Source of the DNA: Anaerosacchariphilus hominis
GTDB taxonomy: Bacteria > Bacillota > Clostridia > Lachnospirales > Lachnospiraceae
Direction of reading: 5' to 3'
Assembly (NCBI RefSeq): GCF_014290175.1
Contig: NZ_JACOOR010000003.1
Coordinates: 372,001-436,000, forward strand
DNA: 64,000 bases
Part shown: in pieces, positions 57,321 to 64,000 of the stretch
How positions within the stretch are numbered: position 1 is the first letter of the stretch
How the letters are laid out: the number at the start of each line of letters is the position of its first letter
Made by a program: the position numbers and the translations under genes
Notes under the pieces: generated by a model
The model's input: the letters and a program-made list of their open reading frames with translations, nothing else
Databases searched by the model: none
What the model was told of the DNA's origin: nothing

Positions 57321-57775
57321 TAATCTAATTCCTTGAGCATATTTTCAGGATCATCTGCAGCCTTGACTTTATCATTTGCCTTTATAATAATCCCCTGTTC
57401 ATCAATAAGATATGTGGTTCTTACTACTCCCATAGAGACTTTGCCATAATTTTTCTTTTCTTTCCATACATCATATTCTTCAATAACTTTCCGCTCTGGA
57501 TCTGCTAAAAGTGTAAATGCCAATCCATATTTTTCCTCAAATCTCTTATGAGAGGATACAGAATCCTTACTGACTCCAAGAATAACTGCTCCTTTTTCGG
57601 TAAACTGAGGGTATCGCTCAGAAAACCCACATGCCTGTTTCGTGCATCCCGCTGTATTATCCTTGGGATAGAAATATAAAATCACTTTTTTTCCTGTATA
57701 ATCCGATAATCTATGTATTTTCCCATTTTGATCTGGCAACTCAAAATCCGGTGCCTTAACCCCTACTTCCAACAT
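57320..57775 (-). CDS. bcp: Thiol peroxidase, BCP/AhpC-TSA type
   Basis: Peroxiredoxin of 151 residues reducing hydroperoxides. The thioredoxin fold starts APDFELPDQNGK. The peroxidatic and resolving cysteines are in YPKDNTAGCTKQACGFSERY (Cys-x4-Cys, as in BCP), with LLADPERKVIEEYDVW and VVRTTYLIDEQG downstream. It lies 3 nt after the small membrane-protein gene. Confidence 0.94.
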   Translation of the reverse strand: MLEVGVKAPDFELPDQNGKIHRLSDYTGKKVILYFYPKDNTAGCTKQACGFSERYPQFTEKGAVILGVSKDSVSSHKRFEEKYGLAFTLLADPERKVIEEYDVWKEKKNYGKVSMGVVRTTYLIDEQGIIIKANDKVKAADDPENMLKELD

Positions 57776-57778
57776 TAT

Positions 57779-57991
57779 TTATCCCTCCCTTTCTGTATCT
57801 TTCTCTTTATTCGCCTTTTTCTTCCTATTCCCGGTAATCATTTTATGACCTGTATATATCGCCATTACCATACATAACATAGAACTTAAAGCAAAGTATT
57901 TGTGACTTGATTTTTGCTTTTTATATCCAGTGTAAAAAGTCCCAAGCATTGTGATCAATGCTCCTACTGACCAATATTTATGTGCTTTCAT
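57779..57991 (-). CDS. Small two-helix membrane protein
   Basis: 70 residues with two membrane helices separated by KKQKSSHKYFAL, and a Lys/Glu-rich tail. I think it belongs to the DUF6219-type small membrane proteins (HKYWSVGAL, FYTGYK, YTGHKM), but this is from memory. First gene of the bcp-yaaA operon, preceded by GGAGG and a strong promoter. Confidence 0.65.
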   Translation of the reverse strand: MKAHKYWSVGALITMLGTFYTGYKKQKSSHKYFALSSMLCMVMAIYTGHKMITGNRKKKANKEKDTEREG

Positions 57992-58025
57992 GTAATTCCT
58001 CCATTTTTCAGTGTATTCAATTCTA

Positions 58026-58053
58026 ATTATACTCTACCATATTCCTATGTCAA
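58026..58053 (-). promoter_or_regulatory. Promoter of the peroxide-stress operon
   Basis: Consensus TTGACA (58053-58048) and TATAAT (58031-58026) on the minus strand with a 16-nt spacer. I did not find a convincing PerR box. Confidence 0.75.
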
Positions 58054-58120
58054 TTTGATAATAGAGCATTCCTATAAAATTTTTCAAAATATCATTGTCA
58101 AAACTATGTATTGTTATCCT

Positions 58121-58210
58121 TTAATTTTTCTTTGAAATAATTGACAAAAAGCTTGCTTTCAGGAGATTACCATTTAATCTCTTTTCCATATAGATTTTAT
58201 CTGTATTCAT
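58121..58210 (-). pseudogene. Short remnant beginning MNTDKIY
   Basis: 29 codons preceded by a perfect AAGGAGG. The start MNTDKIYMEKR resembles the beginning of small uncharacterised proteins I recall from related genomes, but the sequence diverges after a few residues and stops. Probably the surviving leader of a deleted gene. Confidence 0.35.
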
Positions 58211-58623
58211 GGCTTGTTGCCTCCTTCATTTGATGGTTCTATGATACCAGCAAAGAACGAGCAACAGAACAACACTGACAGCAGTTTGTGTTGAGTTCAA
58301 GAATTGTGCAAGTTCCGACTTACCGAATTCTTCCTTCACATCAATTCCACCGCCTGCAACCACCCAAAATGGTTGAGTTGCCGGATTGGTTGTCATCCTT
58401 TTTCATTTTTCAAAAATCAGCCCGAAATGCCTGACATCTAATCCACTGTCTCAAATCGTGACATCTAATCCGAGGTTACAACCTGACACACATTTCGCAG
58501 TAGATATGTTTCCATATAAGAAAACCGAGCTTTTTTCAGAGGTTAGGCTTTACATCCCAACTTCCGAAAAAGCCCGGAAATACGCCGCTTTCTGGCACTT
58601 ATTTATCTTTTCTTGACATCAAG

Positions 58624-58749
58624 ACTACCGTTTCGACATGCGTTGAGACGACTGAACTGCTCTCTTTTTTACCTCATCGGTTTGTGGAAACATGTCCAGT
58701 GCCTCATCGGTTTGCGGGAACTTATCAATAGTTACCGCCTCTGCTCTGC
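58624..58749 (-). pseudogene. C-terminal gene fragment with PQTDE repeats
   Basis: A 41-codon open frame without a start, ending in a stop. It contains FPQTDEALDM and FPQTDEVKKRAVQ, a 13-codon tandem duplication at DNA level (CCTCATCGGTTTG twice on the plus strand). The region 58380-58620 to its left also has a repeated TGACATCTAATCC. No family recognised; this whole 58.2-58.75 kb stretch is debris. Confidence 0.3.
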
Positions 58750-58775
58750 ATCAACAAAAAACAGGAATTTTCAAA

Positions 58776-59378
58776 TTAGTCTTTGCAAATAACCTTTGAA
58801 TCTTCACCATCAATTACAATTCCCTGACGGTTGTTAATTGGGCATAGATTCAAATCCGAAAACTCAGTCATTATTTTCTCGGTAACTTTTTTAAATGGTG
58901 CTGTAAGATAATGCGGAAGAACATAGAAATCAATCAAATCAATCCCTGCATCATCTTCTTGTGAGTAGTCCTCCGGCTTTTCATCCATTTGCTCGATATA
59001 TTGGATGCTTGGAGCGCATATAATTGCGCCTGCCGACTCGCCGATCATCAATTTTCCATTTACCAATTCCTTTTTCAGCAGTCCATCAGTTCCCGTTTTA
59101 CGGAGCTGGTCCATAAGAAAGAAAGAATTTCCGCCGGTAAAATATATCACATCTGCTTCTTCAAAAACAGACTGTATCGTTGAATAAGCCTCCGTTGAAA
59201 TATCAATTTCAGTTACGATTGCTCCCAACTTTTTGAATAATTTTCGAGCCGAGCCGACATAACCGGTGTAGCCTTCACGCAGTGAAGCTGTTGGAATAAA
59301 TGCGACTTTCTTATTTTCAATTTCTTCCTTTATCAGACTTCCTACACTTGAAAAGTGCGAACATAAAAATAGTTTCAT
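58776..59378 (-). CDS. Peptidase E (S51 dipeptidase-like)
   Basis: 200 residues, class I glutamine-amidotransferase-like fold. The nucleophile serine is in GKLMIGESAGAIICAPS. The preceding turn is VIYFTGGNSFFLMDQL, and a histidine lies in DFYVLPHYL. These match peptidase E, which cleaves Asp-X dipeptides. The ATG at 59378 follows GGAGA; a TTG just before is not used. It stands alone. Confidence 0.88.
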   Translation of the reverse strand: MKLFLCSHFSSVGSLIKEEIENKKVAFIPTASLREGYTGYVGSARKLFKKLGAIVTEIDISTEAYSTIQSVFEEADVIYFTGGNSFFLMDQLRKTGTDGLLKKELVNGKLMIGESAGAIICAPSIQYIEQMDEKPEDYSQEDDAGIDLIDFYVLPHYLTAPFKKVTEKIMTEFSDLNLCPINNRQGIVIDGEDSKVICKD

Positions 59379-59543
59379 CAATATTCTCCTTTATAAATTC
59401 CGATTTGTATAACAGTAGTCTAACACACGTTGTTTAAAAATACTACAGCCAAGCCAATGTCTGTAATTTGCCCTAAAATTTCATTTTATGGAATTTGGAC
59501 TACTTGATTTTCTAATTGCATACGCAATTCGTGAAATGTATCA

Positions 59544-59786
59544 TTATACTGTTGATACATCAGACACACAAATGTAAATAGGGACTAATTTTTTTACTGC
59601 GTAATTGATTACTTCTTCCGGTGTGGGCCTGTCTCCTTTAAGTGCCATTTTCTTCCATTCTTCCTGCACAGCCGGGTCAGGATTATCAAATCCTGCATCT
59701 ATGGCTATCTGCATTTCTCTGCGTACTTCTTCTGGTGTTGTGTTATACTTTTCTGCAATCTTCTCATATATAGTTTTCTCTCTCAT
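59544..59786 (-). CDS. Small protein resembling the Spo0A C-terminal domain
   Basis: 80 residues: TIYEKIAEKYNTTPEEVRREMQIAI, then NPDPAVQEEWKKM and RPTPEEVINYAVKKL. The helical pattern is that of short, stand-alone proteins annotated as Spo0A-C-like in Lachnospiraceae, though the usual DNA-recognition residues cannot be verified. The last 14 residues look unrelated to the family. AGGAAAATGA lies at the start. Confidence 0.55.
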   Translation of the reverse strand: MREKTIYEKIAEKYNTTPEEVRREMQIAIDAGFDNPDPAVQEEWKKMALKGDRPTPEEVINYAVKKLVPIYICVSDVSTV

Positions 59787-59995
59787 TCATTTTCCTCCGA
59801 TATATAAGTGGAATTATATCTTGTTCTATAAAATCAATTTAGTATATTTTTGTTGGCATGAAAAGAGACTTTACAACTTAAAATTGGATAAAAAGGACAA
59901 AAAAGAAGAGCTGCTTGCTCTTCCCAAATAGTAGTAGTAAAATAATATGTCATGCCAGCGCAATATATTACCTAGAATATCGCTATAACAGGAAA

Positions 59996-60023
59996 GGGGC
60001 TGTATTTGTGTAACAGCCCCTAG
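59996..60023 (-). terminator. Terminator of the hemerythrin gene
   Basis: GGGGCTGT pairs with ACAGCCCC around a 9-nt loop, with a short T-run (CCTTTCC) on the minus strand. Confidence 0.7.
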
Positions 60024-60029
60024 TTTATT

Positions 60030-60464
60030 TTAGCATCGGTCTGGATTTTGTCTCATAAAGATAAATTCTGCCACAGAGCGGTCGTATGTTTTAATGTGTC
60101 CAAACAGCCAGTCGATTACATTTTTCTGTACAAGTTCACTAAACCGATCTGTTGGTCCTTCATACTCCTGAAGGTATTCATACAGTTCCTGAATTGTCTT
60201 TTTAAACTCTTCATGTCTTTCATAATGTTTTTCACGCTCTGGATAACCGGCTTTTTTCTGAAGTGCTTCTTCTTCTTTAAAATGAAAGTCAGTATACTCA
60301 TTAAGATAATCCAGAAGTTTGATCGCCTTTACCTTGCTGTCGCCATTTTGACAGGCAATTACAAAGTTCTGAATACGGTCAATCAATTCTTTGTGCTGTG
60401 TATCGATTGTTTTATTTCCTGTTACTAAATTGTCATCAAAGGTAATGTTTAAATCGTAAGTCAT
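60030..60464 (-). CDS. Bacteriohemerythrin
   Basis: 144 residues, four-helix bundle binding a di-iron centre that carries or senses oxygen. The metal ligands are present in order: IDTQHKELIDRI, FHFKEEEALQKKAGYPE, HYERHEEFKKTI, and the C-terminal WLFGHIKTYDRSVAEFI. In anaerobes it is thought to help against oxygen exposure, which fits the neighbouring peroxide-stress genes. Monocistronic with GGAGG upstream. Confidence 0.92.
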   Translation of the reverse strand: MTYDLNITFDDNLVTGNKTIDTQHKELIDRIQNFVIACQNGDSKVKAIKLLDYLNEYTDFHFKEEEALQKKAGYPEREKHYERHEEFKKTIQELYEYLQEYEGPTDRFSELVQKNVIDWLFGHIKTYDRSVAEFIFMRQNPDRC

Positions 60465-60677
60465 AATTTGACCTCCATTTCTTTTATAAATACTTTGTTT
60501 CTTGTATATCTGTATTATACATGATAATTATTCTTTTGTCAATAATAGTAATTATTATTATTTTCTTTCACACTTAGCATAAACTGCTATTTGAATTGCA
60601 CATTTACATATTGTATATATCATGGGAATAGTTTATAAAAAATCTTACTTTTCATTTCCTTCGCTCCATATTTATTA

Positions 60678-60701
60678 CTACTTTATGCAATAGTAAAGTA
60701 G
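60678..60701. promoter_or_regulatory. Dyad ahead of the small RHH-like gene
   Basis: CTACTTTA and TAAAGTAG are exact complements with an 8-nt centre, 18 nt before the ATG. Likely autoregulatory operator. Confidence 0.5.
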
Positions 60702-60719
60702 CAAAAAAGGAGAATTAGT

Positions 60720-60890
60720 ATGAAAAATAAACCTTATAAAGTTAAAGTATCCGTCTCCCCGGATGAGGATATTATTCAAATAATAAAAGCCCTCGCTGAA
60801 CAGGATGACCGGAATTTCAGTTCCTATATCAACAAGGTCTTAAAAGAGCATATTCAAAAATTTACCTTTGACAAAAAATTCCCCACCTAG
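60720..60890 (+). CDS. Small ribbon-helix-helix-like protein
   Basis: 56 residues: a start rich in Lys (KPYKVKVSVSPDEDIIQIIKALAEQ) followed by DRNFSSYINKVLKEHI, the strand-helix-helix layout of Arc/CopG proteins. AAGGAG lies 7 nt upstream, and an inverted repeat lies just before that. No toxin partner is adjacent, so it may be an orphan antitoxin or autoregulated repressor. It is isolated on the plus strand. Confidence 0.65.
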   Translation: MKNKPYKVKVSVSPDEDIIQIIKALAEQDDRNFSSYINKVLKEHIQKFTFDKKFPT

Positions 60891-61141
60891 GAATATAGCC
60901 TTTCCCACTCCCTATGGAGTTACATAGTTTCCAGTATTTTGCTCACTTCACTTACCAACGGTAATACCTCTCTTTTACTTTTAGCAATATATATCATGTT
61001 CATACGCACTCAGCAGCTAGTACTTTGGGCTGTTCTGAATAGCTACAAAATTTTTATTTATTTTTCTTAACTATAGAGCTACACCTGCTACAGGTACAAT
61101 CCAGAATATCTTTGAAAGCTGATTTCACGCCAAAATGAAAA
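60891..61141. other. Intergenic stretch without a supported gene
   Basis: About 250 nt. A 27-codon minus-strand frame (MNMIYIAKSKREVLPLV and on) lacks a ribosome site and is not counted. No other structure noticed before the terminator hairpin. Confidence 0.5.
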
Positions 61142-61175
61142 AGGTGTGTATGGAAAATTTTTTTCCATACACACC
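61142..61175 (-). terminator. Terminator of the toxin-antitoxin operon
   Basis: AGGTGTGTATGGAAA and its exact complement form a 15-bp stem with a tiny AT loop; TTTTTC follows on the minus strand. Confidence 0.88.
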
Positions 61176-61185
61176 TCACTGGTTT

Positions 61186-61515
61186 TTATTGCTTTGTATA
61201 AAGATTTAATTGCTTATCAATATTGCGTCCGCCATACATCACACGCAGGATCTCAACTGTTTTCCTATCTTCATCCGGAATATACAATACCACATAGTTA
61301 TCTACTGGTAATATACGAAGTCCCCTACTTTTCCATGGTTCCGTTTCATATCTCCTGTATCGTTCCGGCATGGTTTCCAAACTTATGATTTGTTCTTCCA
61401 GGCGTCGAACTTGTCCGGCTGCATTTTCTGGTGCTTGTAATTCAAAGGCAATATATTCATAGATCCCTCTTAAATCAAGCTCCGCCTGCCCCGTCATTTT
61501 TACTTCATATATCAT
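61186..61515 (-). CDS. RelE/ParE family toxin
   Basis: 109 residues with the family pattern: MIYEVKMTGQAELDLRGIYEYIA, then FELQAPENAAGQVRRLEEQI, PERYRRYE, and the C-terminal LRILPVDNYVVLYIPDEDRKTVEILRVMYGGRN. It matches ParE-type toxins (gyrase or ribosome targets; not decidable). It overlaps the antitoxin gene end by 4 nt. Confidence 0.88.
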   Translation of the reverse strand: MIYEVKMTGQAELDLRGIYEYIAFELQAPENAAGQVRRLEEQIISLETMPERYRRYETEPWKSRGLRILPVDNYVVLYIPDEDRKTVEILRVMYGGRNIDKQLNLYTKQ

Positions 61516-61820
61516 AAGCCATAATCCTTACGTATCGCATCAAATACTTCTCTTGCATTTTTTGTGCGTCCCGCCTGCACATCTGCATATCCCTTTTCCA
61601 ATTCTTCATGGAAATCTGCTTCCGATAATGCGCTGATATCAACAGGTCTTGCAGATGGAATTTTTACTTCAAACGGAAGTCCTCTCTGTAAAATAATCTG
61701 TTTATAAAACATATTGATTGCATTAGAAGCCGGAATCCCAAGGGTAGATAAAATGCTTTCCGCCTGCTCTTTCACATCCGGTTCTATTCTCGCATATAAA
61801 TTCGCTGATTTTGCTGCCAT
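61512..61820 (-). CDS. RelB/DinJ family antitoxin
   Basis: 102 residues from the ATG at 61820 (AAGGAG 9 nt upstream; the frame is open to 61883). The ribbon-helix-helix start ANLYARIEPDVKEQAESILSTLGIPASNAINMFYKQI is diagnostic of DinJ/RelB. The C-terminal part (EELEKGYADVQAGR) wraps the toxin in relatives. First gene of the pair, autoregulated in the family. Confidence 0.9.
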   Translation of the reverse strand: MAAKSANLYARIEPDVKEQAESILSTLGIPASNAINMFYKQIILQRGLPFEVKIPSARPVDISALSEADFHEELEKGYADVQAGRTKNAREVFDAIRKDYGL

Positions 61821-61892
61821 ATAGAATGTCTCCTTTCTTATGCTGCATTTTCTTCTACCCTTATTATACGCAAATGTCCGCACAATAGCAAG

Positions 61893-62705
61893 TCATTTTT
61901 CAATCTCACAAATCCCCGCCATCACATACTCTGCGCATGGCAGAGCAATGGAATTACCCAGGGCCCGGTACCGGGCGCTGTCGCTGATCGTCTCTCCTTC
62001 GCACCCGTAGGCCGTCCAGTGATCCGGCAGTCCTTGCAGGCGCTCACATTCCAGTGGCGTCAGGTATCGGATACCTCCCTCTTTTCTCCAGTCTTCTCCT
62101 TCGTACCAGAAGCTAAAGCTATTTGCGCTGCTGGCAAGAAGTGTGGGAAAAGGCTCATCTGGCCGTCCAAAACTGACGAGGAACTTGGCTTCGTCTTTTT
62201 CTTTGACCGCTCCGCGCATTTGCCGCTCCTGTATCGGAAGGATGACGGGTATGTGCCGCCCTGTTTCTTCAAAAAATATTCCACTTTCTCCGGCGGACGG
62301 CGGCCCAGACTGGCCGCATACCTTAGAATCCGGGAGCACTGGGCGGCACTTAAATAATACCTGGGCGCTACGCTTTCCTCTAAAATCCGCCACAAGGAAT
62401 ATCCGTTTTCTCCGCTGCTGGAGCCTGGGGCTTCCCCAATACTGGGCGTCCAAGAGCCGCCAACTGATATCACTTTCGCCCCCTCGCACCATACCGGCGC
62501 TGGCCCAGTGTTCAGAAGGAGGCATTGGAACCGGGCAGCCTGCGAACGCTTCCAGCACGGCTCTAAAATCCATCCGGTCTCCCGATGAAAAAGCTCCCAT
62601 GACGTTCTCCCAAACAGCGAAAGCTGGATATATGCCATTGGTTGCATCCCTCATTTCTCTGATAATACGTATGGCCTCGTAAAACAGGCCTGACTTTTGC
62701 TGAGG
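61893..62705 (-). pseudogene. C-terminal part of a DNA cytosine-5 methyltransferase, interrupted
   Basis: The open part has KSGLFYEAIRIIREMRDATNG, PAFAVWENVMGAFSS (the ENV motif), LDAQYWGSPRLQQRRKRIFLVADF, and the C-terminal RYLTPLECERLQGLPDHWT and RYRALGNSIALPCAEYV. These are motifs IV to X of phage-type Dcm enzymes. Motif I and the Pro-Cys motif, which should precede KSGLF, are missing. Instead a recombinase gene ends in the same frame 9 nt upstream. The gene was probably split by integration, its 5' half lying beyond that element outside the window. Confidence 0.75.
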
Positions 62706-64000
62706 TTAGATAGCGATACTTTTTACATCTACCATGTTGCGGCGGTCATGGTTGACAACTTGCGTCGGCTCCTGCTCGGTATCAACCTGTCCGACAAAGC
62801 TGTAATGGATTTCGATTTTCCGGGTGTTGGTTTCCCGGTCTAATTCATGTATCAAAATACGGTCGATAAACTCATGGACGTTTTCATAGGTCAATTCCTG
62901 TATGTCGCTGTATTTCCCGACAATCTGAATAAACCTTGATATATCCCTTTTTCGCTCGGTAACGGTTGCGATCTGCTGTTGTAACTCGTCTATCCTTGCG
63001 GCAAGGGATTTCTTTTCGTCCTCATAGCCGGAAGTTAGAAACACAAACCGTTCATCTGTCAGTCTGCCTAATGCGTTGTCCTCATACAGCTTGCGGAAAA
63101 GCGTGTCAAGTTCGGTCATACGCGCCTGTGCTTTGAAAAGTTCCTTTTGCTGCTGCGCTAATGCCTTTCTCGCTTCCATGTCGCCGTACTCGGTAGCTTT
63201 ACAGATAAAGTCCTGTTCGTGTTCCTTAACATACCGCAAAACCCGCCGCATATCTTCCAGCACTAAATCAAGAAGTACGTTTTTGCGGATATAATGAGAG
63301 GTACACTCGCTGCCTGTCCTTGCCCTGTTGCGCCATGCGCCGCAAGAATAGGAAAACTTGCGCGGCTCGATATTTACGCCCTGTTGGTAATACATCTTAT
63401 GTCTGCAACCAGCGCAAAACAGCAAGCCGGAAAAAATATCAATCTCCGCTGCTTTTGTCGGGCGGTGGCGGGTAGCAATCCGCTTTTGCGCAAGTTCAAA
63501 GGTTTCCTCGTCAACAAGCGGCTCATGGGTGTTTGGGAAGAAATAGCGTTGTTCTTCTTCGTTCTTCCGGGTCTTTTTCGACTTGTAGGATACCTTGTGA
63601 GTTTTCGCGGTTATGGTATGCCCTAAATATTCCTGCCTTGCTAATATGTCATAGAGCGTTTTGTCCGGCCAAGTATAGGGGGCGATCATTGCCCGCTGAT
63701 ACCGCGCCTGTCCTGTACGCTGATAGCGCAACGCTCCAATCGTCAAGACTTTGTTTTCCGCAAGCCATTTTTGGATTTCGCACATACGCACACCGCTAAC
63801 AAACATAGCGAAAACCTGTTTGACAATCGGCGCGGTTTCCGGGTCGGGTATAAGGTGGTGGCGGTTGTTCGGGTCTGGGATATAGCCGTATGGATATTCC
63901 CCGTTGACGCGCTCGCCTTTTTGCGCCTGTGCCTGTTTAACTGCGCGGATTTTCTTGCTTGTGTCGCGGGCGTAAAACTCGTTAAACCAGTTCCGCAAGG
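62706..64000 (-). CDS. Large serine recombinase, N-terminus beyond window
   Basis: At least 430 residues of a site-specific serine recombinase. The visible part starts near the end of the catalytic domain (FYARDTSKKIRAVK). It continues with the Recombinase domain (GEYPYGYIPDPNN, PIVKQVFAMFVSGV), a zinc-ribbon (FCAGCRHKMYY and CGAWRNR...ECTSHYI), a coiled-coil (about 270-340), and a DUF4368-type end (FIDRILIHELDRETNTRKIEIHYSFVG). This is the TndX/Tn4451-Tn5397 group. The catalytic serine region lies outside. It ends exactly at a methyltransferase gene it seems to have interrupted. Confidence 0.9.
   Translation of the reverse strand, partial: LRNWFNEFYARDTSKKIRAVKQAQAQKGERVNGEYPYGYIPDPNNRHHLIPDPETAPIVKQVFAMFVSGVRMCEIQKWLAENKVLTIGALRYQRTGQARYQRAMIAPYTWPDKTLYDILARQEYLGHTITAKTHKVSYKSKKTRKNEEEQRYFFPNTHEPLVDEETFELAQKRIATRHRPTKAAEIDIFSGLLFCAGCRHKMYYQQGVNIEPRKFSYSCGAWRNRARTGSECTSHYIRKNVLLDLVLEDMRRVLRYVKEHEQDFICKATEYGDMEARKALAQQQKELFKAQARMTELDTLFRKLYEDNALGRLTDERFVFLTSGYEDEKKSLAARIDELQQQIATVTERKRDISRFIQIVGKYSDIQELTYENVHEFIDRILIHELDRETNTRKIEIHYSFVGQVDTEQEPTQVVNHDRRNMVDVKSIAI

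Noticed and set aside
58026..58080. PerR box at the peroxide-stress promoter
   Set aside because: AT-rich near-palindromes are present, but none matches the consensus well enough.

Overview
The window reads as part of a chromosome from a strictly anaerobic, low-to-mid GC Firmicute, most likely a gut member of the Lachnospiraceae (Clostridia). This rests on the gene families: a clostridial-type galactokinase next to an mgl galactose importer, a DUF1540 protein, a BlaI / M56 peptidase-RCC1 pair, rubredoxin and hemerythrin fragments or genes, and Tn916-like integrases. It also rests on strong AGGAGG ribosome sites. No rRNA operon and no CRISPR array was seen.

Positions 1 to 28234 are a well-preserved, mostly minus-strand core. 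It holds leuB (cut by the window edge), a glucose-type PTS permease with its divergent GlcT/LicT antiterminator, a PdaA-like deacetylase, ridA, gltB-gltD, a CPBP protease, an SGNH esterase, and a TPP riboswitch with thiT. Further on are argS, fructokinase, exonuclease III behind a structured leader, tRNA-Thr(CGT), two-subunit serine dehydratase, yitT, xpt, a Sir2-like protein, malic enzyme and an rRNA m5C methyltransferase.

Positions 28253 to 36124 are an AT-richer integrated element of about 7.85 kb, bounded by a 22-bp direct repeat. It sits in the 3' end of an RlmI-like methyltransferase gene and supplies a replacement stop region for it. It carries a tyrosine integrase, a small excisionase, a replication initiator of eukaryotic CRESS-DNA-virus type (HUH nuclease plus SF3 helicase), an FtsK/TcpA-type translocase, small regulators and two cargo genes. 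Just upstream of rep is a perfect stem-loop whose 9-nt loop is TAGTATTAC, the circovirus-type origin nonanucleotide. This is the most striking object in the window.

Positions 36087 to 45580 return to core genes: rlmI-like, nth, aldo-keto reductase, a multi-hairpin repeat, two small envelope genes, mglBAC and galK. Positions 45595 to 64000 are an accessory, decaying region. It contains a DUF4143 ATPase whose C-terminus is read from the galK terminator and an intact blaI-blaR(RCC1)-GH25 operon. Gene remnants are frequent: DUF5685, an AbiEii-like nucleotidyltransferase, SDR and a frameshifted small gene. A rubredoxin has a stop at codon 2. The rest is an Rpn-family nuclease, a second tyrosine integrase, a small peroxide-stress cluster, peptidase E, bacteriohemerythrin and a RelB/ParE toxin-antitoxin pair. 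At the right edge a large serine recombinase abuts the 3' part of a cytosine DNA methyltransferase gene that it probably interrupted.
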